Shown here: in pieces, positions 24,501 through 36,152 of the stretch
How positions within the stretch are numbered: position 1 is the stretch's first letter
Layout: each line of letters begins with the position of its first letter
Assembly (NCBI GenBank): GCA_030248065.1
Contig: JASAMV010001589.1
Span: 62,001-126,000 of the forward strand
Direction: 5' to 3'
From: Rhynchonema sp. JSB1_4
Taxonomy: Eukaryota; Nematoda; Chromadorea; Monhysterida; Xyalidae
Length of the DNA stretch: 64,000 bases
The notes under the pieces: model-generated
Seen by the model: the letters and a program-made list of their open reading frames with translations, nothing else
Told to the model about the DNA's origin: nothing
Database searches by the model: none
Made by a program: the position numbers and the translations under genes

Positions 24501-27126
24501 GGGTGTGACCTTGAGCGTGAAATGTCCCAGTTCGGGCGTGTATCCATGAATGTCATTCACATGCGGCTGATTGTTGCTCGCGTCGGGGGGTTCGACTTTC
24601 GGTTGAATGTTGTGTGTCGGATCGGTCGAGGGCAAAGCGATGTACACCACGAACGAGTACAGATGCGTTCGATCGTCGTTGGGGTCCTGCGCAAATGAAA
24701 CTGTTGGTTGGCAGTTGGATTGGATACAGTGTGGGTACTCGTCTGGCATGAACTCTTGATCCTTTGATCGAGCACAGAGTCAACCCGATCAACAGCAGTC
24801 AGCCATTCAGCTCTTCATCATACAATTCGTGTTTGTTCATTATCACGAATTCTTGTTGTTGATCGGTTTGATCGCAGTGAGATACGGAGTATTAACGCCG
24901 CCAAGCTATTACTTTTTATCACAACATCTTACACAGAATAAATATTCAAACAACCCAACCCAATCCAACCATAGGCGTGGCCTTTATCCTGGCCGTCCAA
25001 TCACCCCCATGTATACCACCGGGTCTCTTCACAAACTGCGTTTGGATACGAACATTCTCATCCTGTATATCTTGTATACCGAACGTGCGCCCGTCGTGTT
25101 TCACCCACGCGTAGCGCAGATGGTCGTTCTGGTCGCACCAATGTCTGTGAAGTGATTTTGGCTTGATCCCGTGAAAACATCACGGAATCCTTGAATTGAA
25201 GCAGAAGAAATCAGAACGTAACCTGATCATGGGCATTTGCAGCTGACTGGCTGAAGATTGTTCGAACCACATCAGTCCGATTAGAGGACTGCTGGGAGAT
25301 CGCGCTCGCATGCCTGTGGGTGATCATCAAAATTGACTCACACACAATATACCAGGATGACACAAATACAGAAAAATACAACATTCATGAGAAATCAGAA
25401 CACTCCATTCATTAAACGAGCAACAAGGAGAACAATGTTCATATCACGGCATTTATTTTTACTTTGATGCGAAAGAGGCGCATATTGTTACCTTCAGTTT
25501 GACCAAAATCAAAAAATCCCCACAAACAAATATACCCTCAAGCAAAACGCACCGAAATACACATTCGACCGATAGGTACCCCAGAACATATCCGAATTCG
25601 GCCCATTCGCATCATAATGTTCACTCGACAACACGGTCGGTAACGGTGATTTGGTGACCACCAGGCCGGGCAACACGACCAAGTGTTGATGTAGTTTGTA
25701 GCCTACAACATTTTGAATCAAGTTCTGACAGATTATTTGCAGGTACCAGCCAGTTGCCTATAGTTGCAAAAAAACCGGTTCTTTATATTTTCTCAAAAAA
25801 AAACGAAATATCTTCAGAGGATGACTTTCCAGTGCAGGGTATTAAATAACATTTGCAGGGTACTTTGACCCCAAAAGCTGCTGTGAAACAGAGTGCAAAG
25901 ACAACGGGCTATTGAGAACATAGAAACTGCTCAAAATCTCCTTCCAAGTTGCATTGGTTCCAAGCCAGAGGTCTCAACCGGGACGGGACGTGTTGAGCCG
26001 GCCCGGCCCGACGTAAATTTTCGTGATGTTTAGAGCGTTTCTGCGGCGAAATTTAGCGGTATAGAACTGCATTGATCACTTTACGTCGAAGTTTGGAAAA
26101 ATTTGAAGTTGTATGGTCAAAAACCATTCTCGAGCCTTTTCGGGCCAGCCATTCCAGCCCGACATGATCTTCCAAATACCGGGCCCGACCCACGAGTCGA
26201 GAATACCTGCCCGGCCCCATTGAGACCTCTGTTCTATTCTTCTAGATGGTATTTCGGCATTGATCAGTATGTTGGAAAATGGGGTCAAAAACGTCATTTT
26301 TGGGCAAAAGTTTTGCCCGTTTTATTCACGGAAATTTATTTTCGGTCCAAAAAATGGACCCGGTTTTTTCGGGTTTTCACGAAAAAACCAGTTCTTCTCC
26401 ATCCGCAACTACACACTTGCCACTTTCAGGTAAAAATTCAGTTGGGAAGTAAAGTTTACTATTATAGTTCCCCAGTATGCATTACTGATGCATTTATACG
26501 ACGTCCTGACACAAATAACACGGATTGAAAACTCTGTCACCGATTGGTATTTTGAGGACTTTCCAAAGGCAAAAAGATTCTTGAGAAAAAGTCGAATTTT
26601 CGCAGTTTTCCGAATGAACCCGTGGAGCTCAGACGGAAGTTATCATCCTTGTGGGACCGCATTGTCACCCGCCAACTCACACAACGAGCAAATTGTGCAC
26701 AGGACAAGGCACCAGAAACAACGGACAAAGCGCGAACAGTATTTTGATCGTTTTGACGCTAAAAGAAAGTCAGGTTCTGCTATGCTGGGGTAAACATTTC
26801 TGAAGCCAATGCCGGTTGCAGAACTTACTGCTAAACATCGCATTTTTTCAGCAGCAACCAGAAATTTTTGCGCAAACTGCTGTAAGTCGGTAGCACAAAA
26901 TATGCTTGCGAGCCAAGCAAGGAACAATTCAGATCCGGCTAAATAAAAGTTGTCCCACAAATCTTGACACTATTCCAACGAACTAACCAATCACGCCAAA
27001 CACAACCGGTAAGAACAACGCGCCACATAGCCATTTCACCCAGGGCGGCCATTGTCGTTTCTGTTTGGTCTTGCCTGCGGACGGTCGGCGACCCTGCGGA
27101 CTTGGCGTCTTCTGTGGTTTGCCCAT
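18525..27126 (-). CDS. Mannosyl-oligosaccharide glucosidase (glucosidase I, GH63), complete
   Basis: Removes the outermost glucose from Glc3Man9GlcNAc2 on new glycoproteins in the ER lumen. Sixteen exons: 27126-26988, 25702-25553, 25313-25223, 25144-24970, 24686-24460, 24310-24186, 24007-23815, 23749-23693, 23591-23481, 23401-23233, 21409-21240, 21016-20913, 20722-20608, 19644-19496, 19414-19291, 19011-18525. They total 2586 bases in phase (861 aa; human about 837). A basic N-terminus is followed by one membrane anchor (type II). Signatures are [93 protein letters not shown] and [20 protein letters not shown]. The GH63 catalytic acids are expected in SGLDDYPR and in the WExY motif, and both are present. 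Several introns carry transposon insertions, none of which disrupts an exon. Confidence 0.96.
20050..20446 (-). mobile_element. Non-LTR retrotransposon (LINE) 3' coding fragment
   Basis: A minus-strand open frame reads [20 protein letters not shown], then [14 protein letters not shown]. This is the zinc-knuckle-like C-terminal region found after the reverse transcriptase/RNase H of some LINEs. After VEHH the frame breaks, and the expected LWENP motif appears in another frame at about 20.1 kb, so the copy is decayed. No reverse transcriptase domain remains. It lies in the glucosidase intron between the exons at 20608 and 19644 and shares the gene's orientation. Confidence 0.75.
20490..20565 (+). 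repeat. tRNA-like sequence, probably degenerate or SINE-derived
   Basis: TAACTCAGTTGGTAGAGC matches a tRNA D-arm and A box. A T-arm-like hairpin (GGGAG, seven-base loop, CTTCC) follows at normal spacing and approximates a B box. The anticodon arm and acceptor stem do not pair properly, so this is unlikely to be a working tRNA. It sits about 45 bases from the 5' end of the minus-strand LINE fragment in the same intron. Confidence 0.4.
21906..22593. mobile_element. hAT-type MITE, 688 bp, perfect 8-bp target duplication
   Basis: Begins CAGGGTTGGGCAAAAAAA and ends with the inverse, TTTTTTTTCCAACCCTG. It is flanked on both sides by CAGTCGGC (21898-21905 and 22594-22601). Both halves are dominated by A and T tracts. 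A CAGGG start with an 8-bp duplication fits the hAT superfamily. It lies in the 1.8-kb glucosidase intron between the exons at 23233 and 21409 and has no coding capacity. Confidence 0.88.
25758..26412. mobile_element. Inverted-repeat element (CCGGTTCTTT family), copy 1, with nested insert
   Basis: Starts TATAGTTGCAAAAAAACCGG and ends with a related inverse, AACCAGTTCTTCTCCATCCG then CAACTAC. It is a sister of the element at 48719-50245: the two share TTGCATTGGTTCCAA, GTCAAAAACGTCATTTTT and other blocks. Relative to the sister it contains an extra 266-bp element at 25966-26231. It lies in the first intron of the glucosidase gene. Confidence 0.75.
25966..26231. mobile_element. CAGAGGTC-ended MITE nested in the larger element
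   Basis: Begins CAGAGGTCTCAACCGGG and ends with the inverse, CCCCATTGAGACCTCTG; the interior is rich in GGCCCGGCCC. Comparison with the sister element at 48.7-50.2 kb shows this is an insertion. Flanking octamers TTCCAAGC and TTCTATTC match at five of eight positions, as expected for an aged hAT target duplication. Related GC-rich ends occur at about 35838, 39310, 42640 and 43380. Confidence 0.72.
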
Positions 27127-27962
27127 TACGCCTTGGAGAATTAGGCAATGTCGGGTAAACGTGCATATAGTATGCCCTTTTTGTAGTGACAGGAATAGGT
27201 CATTTTCTGTCAGCATAAAGAATATTCGCAGAATCGGGTGGCGATTCCAAAATTGTGGGCCAAAATAGTGACAAGACAGCAAATTTCACAGTAAAAAGGT
27301 CAATACAAAGAGTGCACACTGCAAATGTCAATGCGAAGCCACAAACAAGGCGTTAGATTCAGGTACAGAGGCACGTGAAATGCCACATCTGAGCAGCTAC
27401 ACACACAGCAACAGGGTTATATCCAAAGACGGTGACAACTGATTTGCACAAATAAATTTATTCATTTTTTTCGGTCCATGATCATAATTATATCGCAACA
27501 AACAACAATCAATACAGTATATCCACTCACCGAATCTCGATTGTAGATGTATCTATTATGTACAACAGAAGAAGACGTGCTTTTAGAAATTAAAAAGAAG
27601 ATAGTTACCAGGTTCGGAATCTAACTTGTTAATTTGTCCGTTGGGCCTCAGCGGAAAATGTTCTGCTCAAATCAGATCTGCTACACTGTACTGAAACCAA
27701 AGAATAGCAAAGTTATCGCCGGCCCGGCAAGAAATTGAAAGTTGTAACAGAAAACACAACAATTTTAAGGCGCAGTCGTACAAAAGTGCACTGAAACCCG
27801 GAAACATTATTACACAATAATACAAGTTGCACATCAGCATAAAAGTTTCGCAACTGAGGAGAACATAATAGGGCGAGGTCAATTAAGGGTTACACTGCTC
27901 TGACGACAAACTTATTGTCCGGGGATGGCACAAAAATACAGACCACTTTCCATTTATTTTAG
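27127..27962. other. Spacer between glucosidase I and R3HCC1-like genes
   Basis: Holds the minus-strand promoter side of the glucosidase gene and the 3' UTR of the R3HCC1-like gene. No coding signal or clear repeat recognised. Confidence 0.5.
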
Positions 27963-30900
27963 TTAGTCGCCGCCGTCCCATGCTGCTTGCTTTAATCGAG
28001 CAATCTTGCGCTTTTCGTCTGAAAAACAGCAATTTGGCTGAAAATTGTGTTCAAGGAAGCTGCAAAACGTGCTCGCTTCACAAAGTCTGCAGTGACAAAG
28101 AGAAACGCAAAAAAACTAACAAAAAAGCCAAAAGAGTGCTACAAACCTTTCGCATTTACCAACTCGGCCTTCTCTTTATCCCGCTGCTGTCGCGACACTT
28201 GCGTTCGTTTGCCCAAATGTCCCTCAACCAGACGTCGCGCCAGTGCAACGTTGGTACGGGGACGGGGTTTGGTCGGTTGGAGAAAATCTGAACATAATGA
28301 CTTTTTGTTTTTCATACTTCTGTGAATCGCGATCTAGGAAAAAAAGTAATCAATATCAACCTCCATAATGTTTGGCTTTGCGTTGCGATTGCGGTGTAGC
28401 CGATGAAAGTGGGCGGAGTTTGATCAACGGATGCGAACCGCCAAGCGCGTCGATTGCTAAAATAAAATATTGATGAAAACAAAAGAAACAAGTTGATAAA
28501 ACGTATCTATAACAAGATCAAAATTGCTAAACAAACCAGCATTTCTACTTGGCAACACAGCCAGTGCGTGATTCCCATCCACCCACGTTATCGAGAAATG
28601 AGCACAACCCAAATGTGTCAAAGCTAGATGCAGATCTTCGTAGGCAGTCTCTGGCGGGAAATTGTGGATCTCAAGAATGTGACCGAAATCTGAAGAAAAA
28701 AACGTCGGCGTTTCAAGAAAAATCTGAACTGATGTTTCAGCTGACTGCGACTAGGCGTTGTTCATAACGCCTTAGTGCTTGTTTCTTGCTCGTCGTGTGC
28801 ATTGTGAGTACTGTGAAAATAAAGTTTCGCAAATGGTAACACTACGTCAACACGAGCCAGATTTCAGAGGTGGCAGATTAATGAAACATTCTAAAGTGGT
28901 TGCTGATTTGGGAAATTTTACGCGTTGTAGAATACAACGTGGTGCATGAGGATCTTCTCTTTTTATTCGTTTTGTAAACACACCACCTCAGAAATCAGGC
29001 TCGTGTTGGCATCGTTTGCCTTTACCAAGCGTTAGAAAATCAATTACCGCCCCGAACCAACCATCTTCATCAATAGGCACCGGTTTCGGTTGATATGTGA
29101 GGTAGTCGAATTTCGGCTTGTCAATTTTCACCTTTCCAATAGCGAGTGTGATCTGCGATGTAATTCATCAACTTTTTTATTGTCATTGTTATTCACTTAA
29201 TGAAATTAAAACAAACATCGATCCAACCTCCTGTACAATTTTCGGATCCAGCTCGGCTTCAGGGTCCATATCCTCCCACGAGTCCAATATCCCATCATCA
29301 CATGTATCAGCCGCAGCACTCATTGCTGCAGTATCGGGTTCATTATCAGTCACAATGGCAGTACCAAAAGTAGTATCAGTATTCATCGTCGTTGTATTTA
29401 CATTTGGCGATTCAGCACTCTCACTGATGGAAGTCGAAGCCGAGGAATCAGCGAGTAGCTTGCGATAGAATTGTTCTTTCGACAATAAATCAATACCAGC
29501 AATTGAGTCCAGCCGTGCTGACTCAGGCTCCCCAGAGTCCATAGCACCACTCGATTGGTCCACTAATGTTTCACCGGTGCCCATAATCGCCGGATTGTCC
29601 TTCGTCAAGGCCGTTACCCTATCGATAGCCGATTGAGCGTCCGTTGCACGCGATGATGTCGCACAAGCGGCTGTGGTATTGTCAGTAACAGCACTACCCC
29701 CTTCACACCCTATCATGGTCGGGGTATTGTTCGGTGTTGAGTTTTTTCGACCGGCAGGCGACCTTGTAATGGCTTGCTGTTGTGCTATACCACCACCAGA
29801 TGTGGTTGCCTCACCCCATTTCGCCCAAGTGAGTCCGGTCGTGTGTGAATTAGATGGCGTTGAGCTGCTAGACATGTTGTTAGTCGTCGAATTATGCCCG
29901 CTTTGCGACGTCTTCACCAACGGTCTCGGTTGTTTGCTGGTGGCTGTCGAGCTCGAGGCTGTGTCCGCGTCGAAAACGGTCACTTTGCACGAATTGCTCA
30001 CACCTGCAGCAATAATTGTGGATTTGTGACTATGTGCATGCCCACAGACTAATTTATTTATTATTATTGATTTATACTTAGAAAATGAAAATATTTGGTA
30101 CGTGAAACCATGATGAGGCAAGTTTGACGTTTCAGCGCAGATAGACCTTCGGGTGCTGGAGAAAAACTGATGATGGATTCCAAGCACGGTGTCAGATAAA
30201 TTCAGCTAATTGCCCAAAACTTAATCCAACCGTGTTACCAACACACCTGTATTAGCAGCCGTGCCTCCATCAACCCCATAGAACGCATGTTTCAATTTCT
30301 GCGAACCGTACAACGCGTATTGTTGTTGTTCGGCCTCAAAGGCTTCGTTGATCATCGCCACCTCCAAATCATCTAGGTCTGGCGGGGGACTATGGTGGCC
30401 GAGGTGTTTGGATAATGTGCATGGATTGATTGGGGTTGGACCTGGAAAAAATATTGCAAGAGAGTAGGGATCGGACATGGGCGTGTGTGTGTGGCACTTT
30501 CAAATGTGTGGGTGGTGGGTTTTTCAACTGTGTGAGGTTTCCACCAAATGTGTGGGTGTGGATGCGTGGGACCCTCCAGATTTCGATGCCTAAAAGTGAG
30601 CGACGTGACTTAATTTTTATTTTAACAATTCTCCGATAATCTCTCGCATAAATGACAAAGATGCACTCCAACCACTTGTCCCAAGCAGTGATGATGGTGA
30701 AGGGTTGTTTTTTTCAGCCCGACACAACGGGCTGGAGATTGGGCAAACTATGCTCAAGCCTGAGATCGAGCCGCACACAAAAATACGCTTCCTTGTATGG
30801 GCTTGTATCAGGTACCAACACGGCAGAGAAGAATAAAAATACAGCATCGCGCCATACCTTTGATGTTTCATTAAGGATATAGTAAAGATTCCTTTCTTCT

Positions 30901-33650
30901 CCAATCCAATTTCTAATGAGTACAAGATCAAAGTCGACACCAACCCCAAGGCGTGTGCGTGCCGCTATTTGACGCGGGACTCATTGGTGAACTGGCATGT
31001 CTCTCCAATCTGGCGCTGGCCTCGGTCGATTCAAATTCAGCCAATGATCGGGGCAACATGTCCAGTAGATTCGAGCTGTCGTCACCCATTATGTCCGGTT
31101 GCGAACTTGAGGTCGCTACAAATTGTGCAAATTCATTGAATTCATATTCTGTGGTGCTGTCTAACTTTTAGGTCGAATATAGTTAGACCGCCCGTTAACT
31201 TGTAAAAAATTTTGCTTGCGAGAACTCATGTTGACTTAAGCTTCAAACCATGAGTACTCAGCGATTGCTACCTGCGACGTGAACTACAACCCTACCGCAT
31301 TCGCATGTTTCAAGAACTGTAAGGAACCCAAACATCTAAATTTTAAAGCCGTCAACACCGGAAACGTCACCGACCAGTATTATCCAACTGATCGTTGTTG
31401 ACCGACGTTGGCGTCTGCAATTCCATCTGTTGCAATTGTGATGTGGGTGGCGATGCAGTTGGCAGTGTGCAGTCACGTGACATTAGATCGGCGATCAAAT
31501 TGGAGGACACGGTCGAATGAGGTTTACTAGCTGCTGCAGATAGAGGCGAACGGATATGTTTCGATAGATCAAGAAATAAGTTACACAAGGTTACTATGGG
31601 GTCCTCCGGATTCCGGACATGGCGCACTATAAAGGCGCAAATTATCGAAAGCGCAACCACCACCGGGGCCGATTGCGCAACAATGTGTTCGATATCTCGT
31701 ATGCTGGGTGCGTAAATTTTCTTTTATTCCCAAAACTTACGCACATTGAACAACCCTGCTGTTCGCGTAATACGCCTAAATTGAGGTCAGCCAGCTGGAA
31801 GTTGTTATCATCGTGTTTAGGGCTTAATTTCCGGTGGCGGTTGCGCTCTCGAGAATTTGGGAAAAAAACAAGAAAACACGTTTGTTTGACGGAAAAGAAA
31901 GCCCCTGTAAATTATAAATTTTTACCATTATGTGAAGAACTGATTGTTTCGCTACCAACACTGCCGGGCAGCCGGTTCAAACTTGAGAAACAGTCGATAG
32001 AAAAACTAAAACAAAATTCCAAAAAAATAATGCCATTAAGGATACGAACCCGAACGCATCGGAAGCGGCACAGCGCAGGGAGATTCTGTAAGAAAACAAT
32101 AAAATAGAAAGTAAAACCAAATGGGGAAAATGTTATCTTCATGCATTACTATATGCACCAAGAACCCTCACCAGAAGAGCTGGTTGATGCCGAAAACGGC
32201 GAGCCAGCAGGCACGTTTTCTTGAGCAGCGGCGGGATGACCGATAATGGTTGTGCGAGCAGCCCCATTGGATTGCGAATCGATTTGAGCGTTGTTTGAAT
32301 TGTGAGAATCTTTGTTGTTGTTCGTTTCAACAACACTTGTGGGCGTGATAGAATCACCAGCGCGAATAGCGCGACGATAACTGGGTGATCGGGACATGGC
32401 CGTGTTGTCAACGTCTAAATTAGGGAGACTATTTTGCATGACCGGTATGAAACCGGGTGTTCGTGCTCCTTCGGGTGGTCAAGCCTTTGTCACGTGTGAC
32501 TTCCGGCAACAAGGACATTTGCTGATGACACCAGTTCCGAAAACATGTTTTTTTATCAGCAGTTTGGCCAGAATTGTATGCTGAGGGCAATTAGTAACAG
32601 CAACAGCATAACATATAGGCCCAACCAACCCATCGCTTGTGCCACAGGTTCAGGCGGACTAATAGTATTGCCTTGTTTTGGGTTACTTGAAGGTCGCTTG
32701 TTGGCTGACTTTCCATTGCTGTTTTTGGCTCGAGGCGGCACATACATTTGCAGATCAGGACGACGCTCTCTGGAAATGAAAAAAAGCAACGGTTCGATTT
32801 AGGTTCCAAAAATATTGGACTGAACAAGTCACTGAATAATCACCGTTTCTCAGTGGATTTCGGTACTGAGTTTTTGTCGTTCATTTTTGGGTTTGCGCTT
32901 GATTCGGCACTTAGTTGCTTTGCTCCTTGCTTTTCGACACGAGCTCGTTTCTTCTTCGGTGACTCAAGACCAGCGTACGGGTTATTGGCTCCGGACAGGA
33001 CAAATCTGAAAAGTTTACCTGGTAAGCATAACGAGACAAACCTTTTTTGTGATTCACAGAAAACAAAAAGAAACCCACTCTCTCAGATCGTCGGCCCAGC
33101 AAACAACAGTGCGACGTTCGTGGTGTTTTCCGACGGAAAACGTCAATGTTTGCGGACAATACTGTTGTATGGTGCGATGCAACAGGAAACGATGATAGCT
33201 GTTCAACGGTGGGAACAGCAGCACTCTGCAATGAGACGAAAAAGTAACTCACAGTAAGGCTGTAAGCACTATCTCAGCAGAGCAGGTGACACTTTGCACC
33301 CGAGTGTCGTTGTCATCTCGAACAATAAACAAAGTGTAAAATTTCCTGGTAATCTACAACCACTTTCTTTTGATATGCAAAAAGTGCATGTCATAAATTC
33401 TTCCTGATTCCTGGTTGCAAACTAGCAGACCACAACTGCACACATGTCACTACTGCCTGCCAGCTACTGCGTGTGGTTCATCATGAAGCACCAACAAGAC
33501 TGACCCCACCAGCCTAACGACCAAACATACGTACCGTTTATGATTTTCCTGCTGTCTACTCCTCACAAACTGGTCGACGTCAGATAGCGCACACTGCACG
33601 AGGTCGGCATCGGCCGCCGATAGATAACGGTTGTCGACACAAAACGCCAG
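27963..33650 (-). CDS. R3HCC1-like protein (R3H domain plus C-terminal RRM-like region)
   Basis: Homologue of vertebrate R3H and coiled-coil domain-containing protein 1, a presumed nucleic-acid-binding protein. Firm N-terminal exons are 33650-33535, 33225-33079, 33005-32844 and 32769-32630, all in phase. Later exons are seen at about 32440-32149, 31600-31380, 31150-30955, 30440-30240, 30005-29235, 29152-29048, 28689-28549, 28457-28373, 28290-28150 and 28040-27963, with less exact borders. The R3H domain includes LLFPPLNSYHRFLLHRT and SVGKHHERRTVVCW. Then come a nuclear-signal-like PKKKRARVEK and the family motif RRPDLQMYVPPRAK. A long Ser/Thr/Asn-rich middle contains DSWEDMDPEAELDP. The C-terminus has LEIHNFPPETAYEDL, TWVDGNHALAVL and RPRTNVALARRLVEGHLGKR and ends AAWDGGD. 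No in-frame ATG precedes the first exon; translation appears to begin at CTG (33650). Confidence 0.88.
28838..29025. mobile_element. Short MITE, sister of 40665-40864
   Basis: Inverted ends CTACGTCAACACGAGCCAGA and its inverse (ATCAGGCTCGTGTTGGCATC) enclose about 150 bases. The ends match those of the element at 40.66-40.86 kb (CTACACCAACACGAGCCCGA). The copy lies in an intron of the R3HCC1-like gene. Its outermost bases have decayed. Confidence 0.6.
31700..31830 (+). repeat. Dispersed repeat core shared with 10.8 and 60.5 kb
   Basis: GGTGCGTAAATTTTC, CTGCTGTTCGCGTAA and TTGAGGTCAGCCAGCTGGAA occur in the same order and spacing as in the foldback element at 10.67-11.03 kb. Part of this also occurs at about 60.49-60.56 kb. 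Here I see no terminal inverted repeats, so it may be a fragment. It lies in an intron of the R3HCC1-like gene. Confidence 0.65.
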
Positions 33651-33829
33651 AATAAATTATGATTCGGTCGGATTGAGATTGCGGGGGAAAAGTTCGAATA
33701 ATGTGAATGCGTGGTTGTTGTCGTGTCGTGTCGGGTATCGGTGGAGGAGCAGCAGGAAGTCTTAAGAAAACAGTGGACATTGATCGGTGGGGATAGCCAA
33801 ACATCAAGGTACAGTATAGTGCACTAAGT

Positions 33830-33905
33830 AGGTATGCCTAAATTCGAATTACATTCACAATAACATTTCCCAGTTCTTGATCTTTTCAGTCATCGTTTTG
33901 AAGAA
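33830..33905 (+). repeat. About 75-bp direct repeat, copy 1
   Basis: GGTATGCCTAAATTCGAA through TCATCGTTTTGAAGAA is repeated almost identically at 34807-34886, on the other side of the inverted-repeat element 34036-34798. The repeat is therefore a larger duplication around that element or part of a longer tandem unit. Confidence 0.75.
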
Positions 33906-34035
33906 TTTTTGACAGATTTTTGCCCTCAAAATGCCCATTTCTCATGTCCACGCCTAACTTAAAGCCTGAAACGAGATCTGACACTAGAATACGGCCGTTT
34001 CGCGTCAGTTGGACTCCGTTTGTATGAATTCTATA

Positions 34036-34798
34036 CAGTAAAACCCTAAATAGAAGGGGGGCTCTATTAAATCACTGACCCCATTTCGGGGGCTCTATTA
34101 CGGGGGGCCTCTATTAATTCACTGACCCGAATCTGGAAAATTGTATCCAGAAACAGTGGTGTCGTTGGGGGGGGGGGGGTTGGGGGGTTACCCGAAATTG
34201 GGAAATCGGCCGGGGGTATGGGGTATGGGAAATTTTTCACTTTTGGAACAAGCACCCCTAAAAAATGACTTTTTGACCCCGAGAAGTACCAAAATTAACC
34301 ATTTTTCGTCCAAAAATGTCAAAAATCGCTTACTACCGCAAGAAAACTCTGTTTTAAGCACTTTTTAGACCAATTTTGGCACTTTTAGAAGATTTTTGGA
34401 GTCATTTTTTTCAAAACCCCCACCCTCGGGTATGGGAAATTTTTGAGTTTTTGGAAACCCCCCTGGTATGGGAAATTTTTGATTTTTGGGGTATGTATGG
34501 GAAATTTCCCGAAAATTGGGCTGGGTATGGGAAAATTTCGATTTCTCAACGACACCACTGTCCAGAAATACCCCCAAAAACCCCTAAAAAGAGGTTTGAA
34601 AGGATGTTTTTTTGCTTGTAATCGCATTAATTCGTGTCTGTTCGTCAATAAGAGGCGTATTATGTGCTCTGAACGAACAACAAACGTGCACAAGACAAAT
34701 GTACCTGTGTGCACCACTATCAAGCCTTAATGCTCTATTAATTCACTGGCCCCTTTTGGGGGGCTCTATTCCGGGGGGCTGTATTTAGGTTTTTACGG
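34036..34798. mobile_element. TA-type inverted-repeat element with a nested hAT MITE
   Basis: Starts CAGTAAAACCCTAAATAGAA after TA and ends GTATTTAGGTTTTTACGG. Just inside each end is GGGGGGCTCTATT or a close form and ATTCACTG(A/G)CCCC. Sister elements with matching ends are at 35989-36152, 44510-44901 and, more distantly, 38188-39124. This copy has TA on the left but TC on the right. It is interrupted by the 407-bp element at 34154-34560. Confidence 0.72.
34154..34560. mobile_element. hAT-type MITE, 407 bp, perfect target duplication TCCAGAAA
   Basis: Begins CAGTGGTGTCGTTG and ends CAACGACACCACTG, an exact inverse. TCCAGAAA flanks both sides (34146-34153 and 34561-34568). The interior is G-rich with repeated GGTATGGGAAATTTTT. 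The flanking pattern shows insertion into the older TA-type element around it. Confidence 0.92.
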
Positions 34799-34947
34799 TC
34801 CGGCCCGGTATGCCTAAATTCGAACGAAATTACATTTACAATAACATTTCCCAGTTCTTGATCTTTTCAGTCATCGTTTTGAAGAAAGAAGCAGTGGTGT
34901 AGCTACCCATACGCAGGCCTTTGCAATCAACCTGCTGTACCGACCAC

Positions 34948-35335
34948 CAGTGTAGTTCCTGGTCCGGCGCGGCGGTTAGTGTACCTACCCCTTTTTTCCG
35001 TGCGGCGGTTAGTGTACCTCCCTGGGGGGGGAAGGGGGGGAGACCCAAATTCAGGAAAAAGTCACTTTTTGAGGTAGAAAATTTGACCGATTTTTGGCCC
35101 TTTTTGGAAAAAAATTCTCCATAAAAAGGATATTTTGGCGACTTTTGACAACATTGACCTAAAAATCACCCATTTTAGGCCTAAAAATGCCCACTTTAGG
35201 CCTAAAATTGCCTATCTTAGGCAAAAATTGAGGCGGTCAGTGTACCTGGCGCGGCGGTTAGTGTACTAGTGTACCTTGGTCGCGGCGGTTAGTGTACCTT
35301 AGGGGGGACCCCCTCCCGCCCCAGGAACTACACTG
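34948..35335. mobile_element. hAT-type MITE, 388 bp, perfect target duplication CCGACCAC
   Basis: Begins CAGTGTAGTTCCTGG and ends CCAGGAACTACACTG, with CCGACCAC on both sides. The interior holds repeats of GCGGCGGTTAGTGTACC and the TTAGGCCTAAAATGCCC type. Relatives with the same ends are at 42278-43168, 43494-44326 and 45612-46018. Confidence 0.92.
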
Positions 35336-35988
35336 CCGACCACCAAACCACCAAACAAAGCCTGCCTGTAATCAACCTACCTACTGCACCGACCGCGACA
35401 GGCCGAGCTAAGGGGGTCATCCGGGAATAAAATTTTTATGTCCACATATTGAAGAGAATGTACTCTTAAGCGCTAATTTCGCGCGTCACGCACGATTTTT
35501 CGCCTATATGGAGTGAAAAATACCGATTTTAAACCATTTTGAGCCAAAAATTACACCTACTACTGTACCAGCCGGGGCGGCGACTTACGTACTGCATCAG
35601 GATGGCGCGTCAATCTACCTACCTACCCCTTCCCCCAGCTGCACCAGTGAAAACAAGTATTCTGCAGAAAATTTTAGAATTTTTTTTCAGCTTTTTGGAC
35701 TTTTTCGGTTTTCGGCCCTTGAAAATTGGCTGACTGGGCCAGGGGGCCGACCTCAAGCCAAAACGGGCCGGTCCTTTCGCCGACCGGGCCGGGCCGACTT
35801 TACCCGGCCCGTTTCCGATCTCTGTGCCAGAAGCAGAGGTCGCAATCGGGCCGGGGCGCGATTTTGGGCTTTTGGCTCGGGCCGGGCCGGAGATTTGGAG
35901 GGTCGCAATCGGGCCGGGTTTGGCCCAGCCACTACACTGGGGGGGGGTCGCCAAAAATCAAGGTGTAGTATAGTGCATTAAGTAGGTA

Positions 35989-36152
35989 CCGTAAAAACCT
36001 AAATACAAGGGGGGGGCTCTATTAATTCACTGACCCCATTTTCAAAAAATTATTTTCGTTTCTCAGCGAGAGCGTTCCAAATCCGGTGTTATTTTCGATC
36101 GATATCCCGAGGGGGCTCTATTCCGGGGGGGGCTCTATTTAGGTTTTTACGG
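35989..36152. mobile_element. TA-flanked MITE, 164 bp
   Basis: Begins CCGTAAAAACCTAAATACAA and ends TATTTAGGTTTTTACGG, flanked by TA on each side. TA flanks and CCGTA ends fit a Tc1/mariner-type non-autonomous element. Just inside the ends are GGGGGCTCTATT blocks shared with the 34036-34798 element. Confidence 0.8.

Noticed and set aside
29673..30029. Plus-strand open frame of 118 codons
   Set aside because: It is the antisense shadow of the long Ser/Thr-rich exon of the R3HCC1-like gene.
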